64,000 nt of DNA from Symbiodinium natans (taxonomy: Eukaryota; Sar; Dinophyceae; Suessiales; Symbiodiniaceae), in contig CAJNDS010000531.1 in the NCBI GenBank assembly GCA_905221605.1, forward strand, positions 1-64,000. Direction: 5' to 3'. A program made the position numbers and the translations under genes. The notes beneath the pieces were generated by a model, which was not told where the DNA came from, did not search any database, and saw only the letters and a program-made list of their open reading frames with translations. Positions 29,891-40,145 of this stretch are shown in pieces. How positions within the stretch are numbered: the stretch's first letter is position 1; each line of letters begins with the position of its first letter.

Positions 29891-30306
29891 CACCTCCACA
29901 CCCCAAGACCAAGAAGCTCCGGAATTACAGCGAAGATTTGTGAAGCTTCTTTCGGCCGGATGATTTGGGCCCGGTTTTTGTGGACTTGGGGTCCCACTTA
30001 GGGGTTCACAGTTGTCCGAGTTGTGCCAGTTGGGGTGTTGGGGTTCTAGTTGGGGTTTCAGGCGGCGAGCTGTCGATTGGTGAGACGGGCCTGATGCTCG
30101 TCACAAAGTTCGGCCTCCGGCGGCTGCTTCCCTGCAGAGCGGAGGAGTGGAGAGGCTTGTGGGGAGGCTTGTGGGGAGACTTGTTGGGGCGCGAGTCGGG
30201 CACTCAAAGGTTATCTTGTAATTTCTGCTTCAAACATGTGTTGCTGAACTCCTCAACTCCAAGCCTTTACGCGGTAGTTTTCTGCTTGGATCTCCTTTCA
30301 CCTCAG

Positions 30307-30402
30307 GGTGCCCCGAGGTATGCCTGGTACCGGCGAAACAGCACAAGCGACTGGGAGTCGCTCACGGGCCAATGGAACAAGAACGAGGAGAGAGAGTTGT
30401 GA
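30307..30402 (+). CDS. Terminal exon of unknown protein (RYAWYRR...)
   Basis: After CACCTCAG the exon reads GAPRYAWYRRNSTSDWESLT, then GQWNKNEEREL and TGA. The clear acceptor and natural stop make it a good 3' terminal exon. Possibly the end of the gene whose exons lie at 29579 and 29753. Confidence 0.6.
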   Translation, partial: GAPRYAWYRRNSTSDWESLTGQWNKNEEREL

Positions 30403-30487
30403 CAACTTAGGGAGATCCACAGAGGATTGACGAAGGTTGACGAATGTCGGGTGTTTAGGCACCGTTCAGGCACGTTTGAGGATATGT

Positions 30488-30609
30488 AAGATTGTCACGA
30501 TCGGAAGGAGTTTCCGGCTGCGGATGAGATGGGCGCGTACCCGGAAACCTTCAGCGACAACCGCTACCAAGGCCTAGAAAAGTCTTGGCCGAGCTTAATG
30601 CCCCGATAG
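30488..30609 (+). CDS. Exon-like frame (AYPETFSDNRYQGLEKSW)
   Basis: The frame reads KEFPAADEMGAYPETFSDNR, then YQGLEKSWP and a TAG at 30607. It lies 85 bp after the previous stop, so it would be a separate gene or a retained 3' sequence. The 5' border is unknown. Confidence 0.35.
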
Positions 30610-31053
30610 CCTGATGCCCCCGGAACTCCTAAATTGTCCCCCTCCCGATGGCTTTTTGAGATTTGTTGAGGCTACGCGCATCCCTGGCGTGCTGGTCCTG
30701 ACGGTCGGATCTATGTGATGCTGAAGCGGCACCTTGGCCAGAGGCAGTCTTGGGGATGTTCTGATTGAGGGGTGTTGAGGTTCGGGAGCAGCTAATGCGT
30801 AGTGCAGCGGAGGTGAACTGAACTTGGTCTCTAAGGAAGGCAGAGTGGCCAGCTGCAGATCAGATTCCTCTGTCCGGAACGAGAGACAGGCACATGGGGC
30901 TTTACAACGCTTGCTCCATGCAGGGTTCTCAGCTGCAGTTGCCCCAGTGCCCCCTCCTCCCCCCTCGTTGTTCCGGTCAGCATCCAAGTCTTGTGTGTTC
31001 ATGCTGAATCGTCTGTGTCACGCCGAATCTGCATGTGGAGCGTGTCGTGCAAG

Positions 31054-31140
31054 AGGTACGCGATTTGGAGTTATGACTTGGATGACGGGCAGTGGAGGAC
31101 TCTAGATGCGCAGAGTGGAAAGAGCCGCCAACATGAAAAG
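31054..31140 (+). CDS. Exon of unknown protein (YAIWSYDLDDGQW)
   Basis: After GTGCAAG the frame reads RYAIWSYDLDDGQWRTLDAQ. The YA-x-x-x-YD-x-DDG-x-W pattern recalls the exon at 35653. Borders are approximate. Confidence 0.45.
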
Positions 31141-31423
31141 AACCCTAAAGCCCCGAAGCCACGAGGAGTGTCGGTATTGTCGGAGTGCACGAGGAGAGCC
31201 ACTCCGGATTTGCCAGATTTCCAAGGAAAGGCGCTGAAGACCTACACCAGAGGTTCCTCGGTGGTAACTGCGGGTTCAGACCTTAAACCATTGCCTGAGC
31301 CCTGCAGTTTAGCGGGGGGTTTGGGAACTTTTGGGAATGTCTTGGAGTTGGGGAGGTGGGTCCTATCCCAGAGGCCGCCTTTGCAAGTCCCCTGTCCTCC
31401 CCCAGACATCCGCACCTATCTCT

Positions 31424-31482
31424 GAGCGTCTCTGAGCGTCTCTGAGAGTCTCTGAGCGTCTCTGAGCGCCTCTGAGCCTTGC
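31424..31482. repeat. TCTCTGAGCG short tandem repeat
   Basis: Six imperfect copies of a 10-11 bp word. Confidence 0.9.
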
Positions 31483-31921
31483 AATGCCACTGAGACACTG
31501 CACCAGCCCTTCTTTCTTCGGATTCCCCGGTGATCTTCTTGAAGCCTTAAGCAACAACAATGACTGTTTGGCCAGGCTGCCCATTCTGCCAGGGCGTCTC
31601 AGGCTTCAATGGCACCAGGGCATCCTGGAGCGGGAAGCAGCAGGCCCCTTGAACTGCTTGAACCTTCCCTTGAATCCCCCCCTTCTCAGTTTGGGCAGAG
31701 CAGTTGGTCGTCGGGCTGGGCTGCTTGCGCTGGCGTGCTTTAAGAACATGTCTTGAGGCCGGCTTATGCCTAATCAACTGGGGCTTTAGTTCTTGCTTCA
31801 GGAACATTCCTGGTTTGATCACAGCATGGAACCGAACATGTTCCAGGGCCACGGCCACTGCTGCTCCGGTCAGGCCGAAGCTTTGAGTATTAAACCCTGA
31901 CCTCTAACATTTGGCCTGCAG

Positions 31922-31975
31922 GTGAAGTACGGGAATGGCAAGCTCTGTGGGGCGCCACCGCCACATTTTTCATGG
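31922..31975 (+). CDS. Exon of unknown protein, 54 nt
   Basis: Between GCCTGCAG and the donor GTACTT lie 18 codons, VKYGNGKLCGAPPPHFSW, phase 0 at both ends. The family is unknown. Confidence 0.5.
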
Positions 31976-32267
31976 GTACTTGATTTCTGTGGTTGCCGTG
32001 AACGTGAACCTTTTTTAACTTGGCCCCTTCAAGCCCTTAACTGGGCTTTAAGAGCTGTACAGACAACCCCAAAAGACAATAATGGGGCCTTAACATGTCT
32101 TAACTCCGCCTTAGACACTAACGTAAAAGAGTTGTGCCGGTCTATACCCCAGTCCTGACACCCTCAACCTCCCAAGTCTCCAAGCCCTGCCCTCGCGGCG
32201 CTTAAGCCCAAGTCGCAAAGACGAAACAAGCCAAATCCCCACCCTGCGCAAAGCGCGCCCCCGAATT

Positions 32268-32345
32268 CCTTCCTTCCCCCCTCCCCTTCCCCCCTCCCCT
32301 TCCCCCCTCCCCTTCCCCCCTTCCCCCCCTCCCCTTCCCCCCCCC
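32268..32345. repeat. C/T-rich simple repeat
   Basis: Repeated CCCCTTCCCCCCTC words, strongly strand-asymmetric. Confidence 0.9.
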
Positions 32346-32547
32346 GTCCCGCCTTCTTGGAAGGCGGACCAGGACCCGGAGGTGAAGCCGCAGTGTGCCC
32401 TCGCGCAGCAAAGTCAGAGGGGTTAAGTGTGAGAAGGGTCGTCCGCCATGGTCGGGTTTGAAAGTGTTGGGTTTCAGCAGGGCTGCCAGTTCAAGGTTTC
32501 GTGTCCCAAGACCGGCAAACTTGAATGTCACCCAGCATAGCCCTTGC

Positions 32548-32735
32548 AGAGAGAGAGAGAGAGAGGAGGAGAAGAAGAGAATAACAGGAAGAATAAGGGG
32601 AATCATAAGAAGATAATAAGAATTATCAGAAGAAGAACAATAAAAGAAGAATAATAAAAAGATGAATAAGAAGACAGAGCGAGCGAGAGAGCGAGAGCTG
32701 AGAGAGAGAAAGAGAGAGCAAGCAAGCAGGAGAAT
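32548..32735. repeat. Purine-rich (GA)n tract
   Basis: GAGAGAGA followed by AGAAGAATAATAAG and GAGAGCGAGAG words, over 90% purine in parts. It lies 200 bp from a pyrimidine tract on the same strand. Confidence 0.85.
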
Positions 32736-33109
32736 AACAGGCGAGACATGAAATACACAGGCCATCACAGGCCCAACTAGGCCTCTGATGCCCTCTGAAC
32801 AGCAAGCGCAGCAAGCGCCTCTAACACCAAAGCTGCGAGGTTGGAAGCCGCAGGGCTTCAGCCTTCCGACCTGGGGAGGACGCTGAGCGGGAGAATGTAA
32901 GGCTCAGAGTGATCGGATCTTCGAGAACCCTTGTGCACCTAGACTCTGAACCCTAAACCTTGCTGTGACCTTGCTGTGACCTCAAGCACCTGAACTCAAA
33001 CTGAACTGAGGCAACCACACCCGTGGCCTCTACCTGCGTGCCTGCCACGGGGAGGCAAGAGCCATCAAGAGCTAGCAAGAGCCAAGGGCTCTTTGATTCT
33101 TCGGTCTCA

Positions 33110-33215
33110 GGCGGCTCGCAGGCGGCTCGCAGGCGGCTCGCAGGCGGCTCGCAGGCGGCTCGCAGGCGGCTCGCAGGCAACTAGGCGGCTCTCAGGCGGC
33201 TCTCAGGCGGCTCTC
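33110..33215. repeat. 11-bp GGCGGCTCGCA minisatellite
   Basis: Six perfect copies of GGCGGCTCGCA (33110-33175) followed by variants with CTCTCA. Confidence 0.95.
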
Positions 33216-33432
33216 CGGACTTTCGGGCTTTGATTTGAGGAGCTGATGGGGATCCTTAACAGATTGAGCCTTTGGAGGTTCGCGTGGAGCGATTTGTGCT
33301 CGCTACCGCAGACAACTTGCATCTCGGTATATCTCGGTCTAGGTTCAGGTTCTAGAGAGTTCAGGCTTTAGGGTCTGGGTGCCGGGTAGGGCTTGGGGAC
33401 TGATTGTGCTGGGCTCGGCTGGTCGCAATCAG

Positions 33433-33500
33433 GACCGAGGATGTTCTGGATTCGCTGCCGCTGAGCGATTTCGTGGATGGGACCTGGCAAGAAGTGGCAG
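33433..33500 (+). CDS. Exon of unknown protein (TEDVLDSLPLSDFVDG)
   Basis: Between AATCAG and the donor GTGAGC the frame reads TEDVLDSLPLSDFVDGTWQE, then VA. CAGGT stands at both the donor and the next candidate acceptor (33605-33611), but that join would give an immediate stop (GGT AAT TGA). The gene therefore ends there or the next exon lies elsewhere. The family is unknown. Confidence 0.55.
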
Positions 33501-34205
33501 GTGAGCCTTTGGTGACTTGCTTGCGGCCAGCCTTCGTGTTGCATGTCGGAGTGTCAGAGTGCATAAGCCAGTGCCAGTGTAAGTGCCTTGTATTTCTGCT
33601 GCTCCTCAGGTAATTGATGCATCACAGGCAACGCAGCTGTTCCCTGCCGGTGGCAGGAGTGAAGCCCGGTGAGAATTGCAGGTCGCATCGCGCATGCCTT
33701 CGAAGCTTCCTCTGGGACTTGGGCATCCTTCAGCTTCAGAGGCCTCAGGATTCAAAGAACCCCATGTCTGGCCATATTCTAGAATCCTCACAATGCTTCG
33801 AAAATCTCGAGCCACGGAGCCCAAAAGCCCAAAGCCCAGGAAAGTACGGTTCGCGCCACACACAGCGCCGTAATCTTCAACGGAACCTTCGAAGTGAGGC
33901 CGGCACTGCACCTGGATGTTTGGGATGTTTGTGCTGTTCGGGGTGTGGGCACAGAGTCGAAGAATCCCACATAGACATTTCCATAGCACGTCAGGACCCA
34001 GCTCCAGAGCATAGTTCCAAGGTGACAAGGTGAGAAGATGTCTGCACGTGTGACGAAGAAGCGTAGAGGCGAAGACTGAGGGGTTTCGGGTTGTGGGTTG
34101 AAAGGGAAGGTGCCCACGGGCAGTTCAAGCTGAAGCTCCCCAGAATGTTAGTGCCAGTGTTTGTGTGTGCAACTGTCAGGGGAACTCAGCAGAATTCTGC
34201 CACAG

Positions 34206-34274
34206 AAGCAGCCCACGCGGAGTACAAAGTTCGCTTCCAGCCTATTGAGAAGCTGAATGCCGCTTGCTGCAGAG
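34206..34274 (+). CDS. Exon of unknown protein (AEYKVRFQPIEKLNAA)
   Basis: After GCCACAG the frame reads EAAHAEYKVRFQPIEKLNAA, ending before GTTGAA in phase 1. It joins in phase to the exon at 34353. Confidence 0.5.
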
Positions 34275-34352
34275 GTTGAAACAAGCTGTGTGACACTGTG
34301 TATCCTATCTTAGCATGTAGAAGAAGCCGGAATTTTAAAAAAAGTACCACAG

Positions 34353-34495
34353 GGATGTGTGAAGCTCAGGAGAGGCGCTATGTTTACTTGAAGGCGCAGT
34401 CCATCGGCACGCCTCGACCACACGTTTGGCGCCATTGTGTGGATGTGCTGACAACAGGCGGCGTCATAGCAGTGCATGAGAACATGTGGAAGTGA
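34353..34495 (+). CDS. Terminal exon of unknown protein (ERRYVYLKAQ)
   Basis: After ACCACAG it continues with GMCEAQERRYVYLKAQSIGT, then PRPHVWRHCVDVLTTGGVIA and HENMWK, ending in TGA. The acceptor, phase and stop all fit a 3' exon following 34206-34274. No domain is recognised. Confidence 0.55.
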
Positions 34496-34590
34496 AGCGG
34501 TCTCAGCTTAAGACAGACAATAATGGACGACGTACGAAATCCCCCCCAGGCGCTGAAGCCTGAGATTTTCTTAAGTGTAGCACATGTCAG

Positions 34591-34696
34591 GATACTTCAA
34601 CCAGTGGCATCCGCGCTTCGAGTTCACTCGCCGCCCTGACGGCAGCATCTCAGCCAACGTTAGCCACCCTGAAGAAGCCCTCCAGTGGCGGCTGAG
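34591..34696 (+). CDS. Exon of unknown protein (YFNQWHPRFEFTRR)
   Basis: The frame reads GYFNQWHPRFEFTRRPDGSI, then SANVSHPEEALQWRLR, ending at a GC donor (TGAG|GCTG). An ATG at 34584 in the same frame (MSGYFNQ) could instead be the start codon, making this a first exon. The family is unknown. Confidence 0.55.
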
Positions 34697-35138
34697 GCTG
34701 TTAGGGCTTGAAACGCCAAAGCCCCAGCCCAAAAATCAAATCAGCCTAAACTTCAAACTGCACTAAGCTCTGAGGCCTTGCCTTCTATGCCGGAAACACT
34801 GGCGTGGATAGCGTGTCACGCTGTGACGAGTCTTGGCAAGAGAGGACACCCTGCATGCATCCGGCGGAGGATGCTGACTCATCCGTGGTCACCTGCTTGC
34901 CTGCGTTTTGGAGCCGTGACTGTGCGGCTGTGCGGTTGTGCGTTTGAAGCATAGGATTCGCCAGAAGCGCAGCCTGACAACGGCATCGTGCTCCTGGAGG
35001 CCGCGTGCTTGCTTGCGTGAGTTGCACCGAACTCTAAACACCAAACCCTAAGCCCCAAGGTCTCAAGCCCTTGTCCGCCTTATCCCTCAACTGGTAAACC
35101 TCCAACGAAAGCAGCACAGTGCCCCGAATCCTTTGTAG

Positions 35139-35270
35139 GTGGCTTCCCCCAAGCAGGACGGTGCCTGGCGCCGCCTTTCGGGTCCGGACACCAAATACCG
35201 CAAGGAGGACTTCGGGGGGAGGCTTTATGGCTTTCAGGGTTTCAGTGAGGAATCTCAATCCTTTGCCTAA
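35139..35270 (+). CDS. Exon of unknown protein (GPDTKYRKEDFGG)
   Basis: After TTTGTAG it reads VASPKQDGAWRRLSGPDTKY, then RKEDFGGRLYGFQGFSEE, reaching TAA at 35268. The last part may be intron if a donor is used inside. It does not join the exon at 34591 in phase directly. The family is unknown. Confidence 0.55.
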   Translation: MASPKQDGAWRRLSGPDTKYRKEDFGGRLYGFQGFSEESQSFA

Positions 35271-35652
35271 GAGGGCATTCGACCATTCTCCATGTGCATC
35301 CATGTGCCAGCCCTTGCCCCAATCTTGGTTTAATCATAGTGTAGTGGGGTGTTGGCCACCGGACCAACGGCCCGGGCACATTTGATTAAGAGAATTTGGG
35401 GCGAAACACCTGGTTTGCGGGGTAGCTTTTTGAGGCTTCTTGGGCTTCATGGCCAGCATTGCCAGGGCTTCACATGCGGCTGGGGGCAATCCAAGATCTT
35501 CGTCTCTGCAGATCGGAAGACACTCTTCTCCACCGGCGGTTCAGGCCAAGCCCAATCAGCGCTTCAAAATCGCCTTCCACTTTGCTCTGAAAAGTGTTGC
35601 GCGAAGATGCGCGAAGTGTTCCCAGGTTCGTGTAGAATCGATGTGAGGTCAG

Positions 35653-35775
35653 TATTATGCCTTCGACGAGGAGAAGGGCTGGTGGCTGCCTCTGGATGAA
35701 GTCAGCTACGGCGATGCGCGAGGCCCGGAAGTGCACACGCGGCAAAATGCGGTCTTCACTGTGTCCTACGCAGAT
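35653..35775 (+). CDS. Exon of unknown protein (YYAFDEEKGWWLPLDE)
   Basis: Exactly 41 codons lie between GGTCAG and the donor GTCATT: YYAFDEEKGWWLPLDEVSYG, then DARGPEVHTRQNAVFTVSYA and D. Phase 0 at both ends. The YA-x-D-x-x-x-G-WW core suggests a small aromatic-rich domain like that at 31054. Function unknown. Confidence 0.6.
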
Positions 35776-36045
35776 GTCATTATATGCCACCACAGCATTC
35801 AGCTTCGTGTTAGTGCAAAAATGGCAAGTGCACAAGCCACCAAAAAAGTCTCGTGCAAAATCTCTTGCAAAACGAAATTAAATCTGGAGCCCTTTTCAGA
35901 TTCTTACTCGGGAGGCTTCTTTACTCAGCTCACGCAGCAAAGAAGTGAACGGCAGCTGGTTCACAGCGATGGCAGCTTGGCTCAAGACAGCCGAGAACTT
36001 TCAACTCTACAGAGCTTTGCAGCGGAAAGTGCATGCATGCAGTCA

Positions 36046-36085
<40 letters not shown>

Positions 36086-37199
36086 GCCTCTCCGCCTGTC
36101 TGCCTGACTGCGGTCTGCTGTCTGCCTGTCTGGTCTGTTTGTCTCTGTCTCTGTCTCCGTCTCTGGCTCTGTGTCTCTCTCGCTCCCTCACACTCTCTCC
36201 CGCTCGCTCTTCTGCAATGCTTTCGGGTCGGGCTGAGGCATCTACCATCTCCCCAGGGCTATCCACAATGCGGACTGTGCCGCACCATGGCTTGCATTTT
36301 GTCCGAGCTGTCAGCGCTCAACGGGCTTAATGTTAGGGTTTTTCCATGCGTTCGGTAGAGTTTAGGATCTGTTCAGGGCGACGAAGCCTCATCTCTTAAA
36401 CTTCTGGGGGGCATTTCTGCGAGGTGTGCTTCGCAGTTGCTGAATACTTAAATTGGCAAACCCAAATCTCCACAACAGCGTTGAGTCATTTTGATTCATC
36501 CAGTGTACTCAGCCGGTCCCCAGGTCACCTGGGACGTTCCTTTGCTGGCTCTGCCGCACCCTTCGGATTCGCGCAAGGCACTTTGATCTTCGGGATAAGT
36601 GGACTTGTAAGCGGCGGTTTTTGGGGTTTATCAGGGGCCGGAAGGTCGCGGGCTTCCTCATGGAGCTGCGGACGGACCCTGCCCAAAACTGCACAGGAGC
36701 GCTCCCAATCGTTCCTAGCTGTGTTTGCTCCACGCTGCACTAGCACCAATGTCGCATCTCTTGAGAGAGGACTGCTGACGGGAGACAGCTTGAATGAGTC
36801 CTGGTTGGTTCACTAGGACCTGTGAGTACGATTCAGTACCTATATCCAGAAGTGGAGGTGCCCCGTAGTGCCCCCAACACATCTGCCAAGGACGAACGCA
36901 CAGTTGCAGAGGCCCTGGCTGAGAAGAAGCCAAAGCCACTCCGACGCGGTCACGTGTGGCACGCTTTCGATGTGGCTTGATTTCATGATATTTTAATATA
37001 TTTTATGTGTTTTGTGTTCTCTTTTGCTTCGTTGTTCTTTGCGTTCTCTTTGCCGCAACGAGACCTGCCCTTTTGGCACGTTCGACCCACAGGGGACTAA
37101 ACAGTACAAGTCTTGGTATAGCTTGGCAGCAAACTTGAGAGATCTTGAGAGAGCTAAGTAAGAAGAAGGCTTCCGTGATCGGCTTCAGGAGTCGCGCCT
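35776..37199. other. No confident gene
   Basis: It contains a (GT)n run and CT-rich words (36110-36215). The sequence CTTGGCTCAAG at 35978-35988 matches the last ten bases of the spliced leader plus one, but no start codon follows closely. No exon was accepted. Confidence 0.35.
36048..36083. repeat. (GT)n microsatellite
   Basis: About 17 GT dinucleotides with one GC interruption near the end. Confidence 0.95.
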
Positions 37200-37270
37200 G
37201 ACGCGCAAAACGTTGCCGATGGACTTGGCTACGTACCATCCGCTCAACTCGCAGTGCCAAAGCGACTCCA

Positions 37271-37537
37271 TTGCAGGGTATTGATGGGCATGGCGTGATG
37301 TCGCAAGATATTGCAAGATATTGCACGCTCTTACATGCCCTTCGCAAATTCGGTGTGGGCTGGCATGTTGTGGCAGCCGGCGAGTGTGAAGGTGAAGTGG
37401 TGGTCAGCGCTTTTCTTTTGCAAGATGCCACCCAGATTGCCACTTGGCTGCTGCCTGTATGTGCACATAGCTCGTTTGAGTCCAAGCTGATTTTTCCACT
37501 TGGGATCCTGCTAGCCTTGGTTCAAGACAACTGGTAG
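37271..37537 (+). CDS. Hypothetical protein (ARYCTLLHALRKFGVGW)
   Basis: An open frame enters from about 37203 and runs to TAG at 37535-37537. The first ATG is at 37298 (MSQDIARYCTLLHALRKFGV), giving 79 residues; an acceptor TTGCAG at 37271-37276 could instead start an exon. The remainder has WHVVAAGECEGEVVVSAFLL and a hydrophobic C-terminus (FPLGILLALVQ). The composition is protein-like. No family is recognised. Confidence 0.4.
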   Translation: MQGIDGHGVMSQDIARYCTLLHALRKFGVGWHVVAAGECEGEVVVSAFLLQDATQIATWLLPVCAHSSFESKLIFPLGILLALVQDNW

Positions 37538-37560
37538 CACGCCGGCACGCATCAGTAGTT

Positions 37561-38055
37561 GGAGCCATGAAGTCCTTTCGAACGGTTGCTGTCGCAGCCC
37601 TGATGGCTGTCTTGGCCCTCGTCCTCCAGGGTTGCAGTGACGACGACGACTCTGATGACACTGCAGCCATCACGACCACCATGATGGCCACCACCACGAT
37701 GGATGACAATGCTACCACGACAACCATGGCGACCACAACGACCATGGATGACAACGCGACCAACAGCAGTCGCTTGTTGCTGTAGGCGTCTGACGGCGGC
37801 TGCGGATGACTATGGCAAGTCCATGATGGATGATCGTTCGCATGAGGTCGCACGAAAGCTGTGACCGAAGCTACAGGTAAGCACTACGAGATTGAATGTA
37901 CAGGTAACACCACGACTTGCATGTTTGCGATAAAGCAGATGAAGTGTCTGCTTTGGCATGTGCACGTTGCTGGATGTTAAGGGGCCCCTCCCGGATGATT
38001 GCCTTTCTGGGCCTCCCCCCATAACGCAGCACTTTTGGCTTTCTTGAGAAAAGTC
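37561..38055. repeat. Direct duplication, left copy
   Basis: The segment from CCATGAAGTCCTTTCG through the 3' flank (GCGTCTGACGGCGGCTGC... GGGGCCCCTCCCGGATGA) recurs at 38220-38712 with few changes. The copies share the coding region and about 270 bp downstream but not the upstream sequence. Confidence 0.85.
37567..37785 (+). CDS. Small secreted Asp/Thr-rich protein, copy 1
   Basis: 72 residues. MKSFRTVAVAALMAVLALVL is a good signal peptide or membrane anchor; QGCS looks like a cleavage region. It is followed by DDDDSDD, then two rounds of TTTMMATTTMDDNAT-like sequence and a NSSRLLL end. Several N-x-T/S sequons suggest a glycosylated extracellular protein. The start is chosen because similarity with the second copy begins just at the ATG. 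No family is recognised. The lipobox-like LQGC is probably chance in a eukaryote. Confidence 0.65.
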   Translation: MKSFRTVAVAALMAVLALVLQGCSDDDDSDDTAAITTTMMATTTMDDNATTTTMATTTTMDDNATNSSRLLL

Positions 38056-38219
38056 CTGCCCGCAGAACGCTCCAGTGTTGGGCCAGTGCACCTTCCACTC
38101 TGCATTCTTGACATGTTGTTCGGAAGCATCTTGAGGAACACACGCTTGCATGTGCCTGCAGGAAGCATTTAGTTGGAAGGCCGCCCACAGTACATCGTCC
38201 CAGATCTCTTTGGTGGTAG

Positions 38220-38712
38220 AAGCCATGAAGTCCTTTCGCACGGTTGCTGTCGCAGCCCTGATGGCTGTTTTGGCCCTCTTCCTCCAGGGTTGCAGTGAGG
38301 ACGACGACTCTGATGACACTGCGGCCATCACGACCACCATGATGGCCACCACCACGATGGATGACAATGCTACCACGACAACCATGGCGACCACAACAAC
38401 CATGGATGACAACGCGACCAACAGCAGTCGCTTGTTGCTGTAGGCGTCTGACGGCGGCTGCGGATGACTATGGCAAGTCCATGATGGATGATCGTTCGCA
38501 TGAGGTCGCACGAAAGCTGTGACCGAAGCTACAGGTAAGCACTACGAGGCGGAATGTACAGGCAAGCACCACGACTTGCATGTTTGCGAAAAAGCAGATG
38601 AAGTGTCTGCTTTGGCACTGGCGCATTGCTGGATGTTCAGGGGCCCCTCCCGGATGACTGCCTCTCTGGGCCTTCCCCCGTGACACAGCGCTGTCGTCTT
38701 TCTTGAAAACAA
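38220..38712. repeat. Direct duplication, right copy
   Basis: Offset from the left copy by 659 bp. Upstream sequence differs from the first base before the start codon region, so any promoter or acceptor is not shared. Confidence 0.85.
38226..38443 (+). CDS. Small secreted Asp/Thr-rich protein, copy 2
   Basis: 72 residues, differing from the first copy mainly at VLQGCSD versus FLQGCSE. The frame extends upstream to an ATG at 38150, but that part is not shared with copy 1, so the ATG at 38226 is preferred. Retention of the frame and of the sequons in both copies suggests both are, or recently were, functional. Confidence 0.65.
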
Positions 38713-39339
38713 TCGTGCCGACAGGTGGTTGTGCTTGTATCGCGGGGCTAGGCTGTGCTGTTTGTGGACGTGTTTCTGCCTGTAGAGAGCGTGAGAGCGT
38801 GGGCTAGCTTGCCGCGGAGTCCCAGGCCACTTGCGGGCGCTTTCCATCCATGGCTGAACCAGACCAGGCGGGCTGTCCCAATAGCTGTAGTGCGTTGATG
38901 CATCCATTTCTCATACTCCACTCCGCTTTCGAGCATGCAGTTGGGCTAAGAAAGCTTTTCGTATCGAGTGTAAAGAGTGTATGGTGTGGCACCGTGGGGC
39001 TGCGGGGGAAATTGTGGCTGAGGTCGTGTGGCTGAGCAGCACCACAGGCCATGGGCCGGAGAGTGTCTTTACCCTGGGAATGGGAACCCATACGAAACCC
39101 ATCACCAAGAACCCCAATCCTAGGGTCGCCTGGGCTTTGAGCTGCAAACGCCGTCAAATCGCCTCCGCACTGACTGGAGGGCAGCGGCTGCGCACTGCAG
39201 CCCTGCCTGGAGTGGCCAGCAGCTGCCGCGAAGTCCCAGGCAGGCCTTTGGCGTGTTTCCTGAAATACGTTTGGCCGTTTAGACCCTACAAGACCGACGC
39301 AGGACCTCTATGGCTGCCCCTCCCCCCCCCCACCCCTGC
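38713..39339. other. No confident gene
   Basis: Open frames on both strands, no motif. An exon-like stretch (CKRRQIASALTGGQRLRTAA, about 39141-39200) has no support. Confidence 0.3.
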
Positions 39340-39790
39340 GTGGGTGTGGTTAGGGGGTTGGGGTTTGAGGTGCAGGTTTAGGGCCTACCCCTGCTCCCCC
39401 CCCGTGATGTGGTGTGGTTGGGGTTAGGGTTTGGTGTTTAAGGTTTAGGGTGTAGGGTTCAAGGTTCGGGGTTTAGGGTCTAAGTAAGGTTTAGGCCGGT
39501 GGTGTGATTGGGCGGTTGGGGTTGGATTTGGGGTTCAAGGTTTAAGAGAGACCGGCCACCCGTGCTACCCCTTCCCCCCGCCGCCGTGGTGTGGGTGTGG
39601 TTCGGGGATTAGGGTTTAGGGTTAATCCTAGCCGTAAGAAAAGGGTTTAAGGTTTAAGGTTTCGGGTTTACATAAGTTTAGGGTTTTAGGTTTAGCCCCC
39701 CCCTGCCTGTGCTGTGAATGGGGGGTTGGCGGATTTACGGTTTAGGTTAAGGGTGCGAGGTTTTAAGGTTTAGAGGAGGGGAGGGGGGGC
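39340..39790 (+). repeat. Degenerate TTTAGGG-like tract
   Basis: Words such as GGGTTTAGGG, GGTTTAAGG and GTTTAGGGT are dense, in the G-rich orientation on the + strand. Dinoflagellate telomeres are TTTAGGG repeats, so this resembles a decayed interstitial telomeric tract or a simple low-complexity family. Confidence 0.6.
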
Positions 39791-39894
39791 GGCCGGATAC
39801 CATGGTGAGGGGGGAGGGAGGTTCCATGGGAGGATACCTTGGGGGGGCGGGGATACCATTGGGGGGTGGGGGGACGGCCGGGGAGCCCGAGACC

Positions 39895-40145
39895 CCATAT
39901 ATATATATATATGTATATATATATATGTATATGTATATGTATATGTATATATATATAGATATATATATATATATATATATTTTTTTTTTGTGTATATATA
40001 TATGTATGTATATATATATATATGCTCATATGTATATATATATATATCGGTATATAGATATATACATATATATATATATATATCGATAGATATATCGATA
40101 GATCGATGGATAGATGGATGGATATATATATATATATATTTATAT
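39895..40145. repeat. (AT)n-rich microsatellite
   Basis: About 250 bp of TATATA with occasional G or C, including a (GATA)-like end. Confidence 0.97.

Larger units (their letters stand above)
31976..33109. other. No gene; low-complexity tracts
   Basis: It contains a C/T-rich run of CCCCTTCCCCCCTCC words (about 32268-32345) and a purine-rich tract with (GA)n near 32545-32735. The Ser/Leu/Arg-rich frames here come from these tracts. Confidence 0.5.

Noticed and set aside
33601-33660. VIDASQATQLFPAGG as the exon after 33433-33500
   Set aside because: The phase does not fit; joining gives an immediate stop.
36010-36330. Cys/Val- and Leu/Ser-rich ORFs
   Set aside because: Come from the (GT)n and CT-rich tracts.
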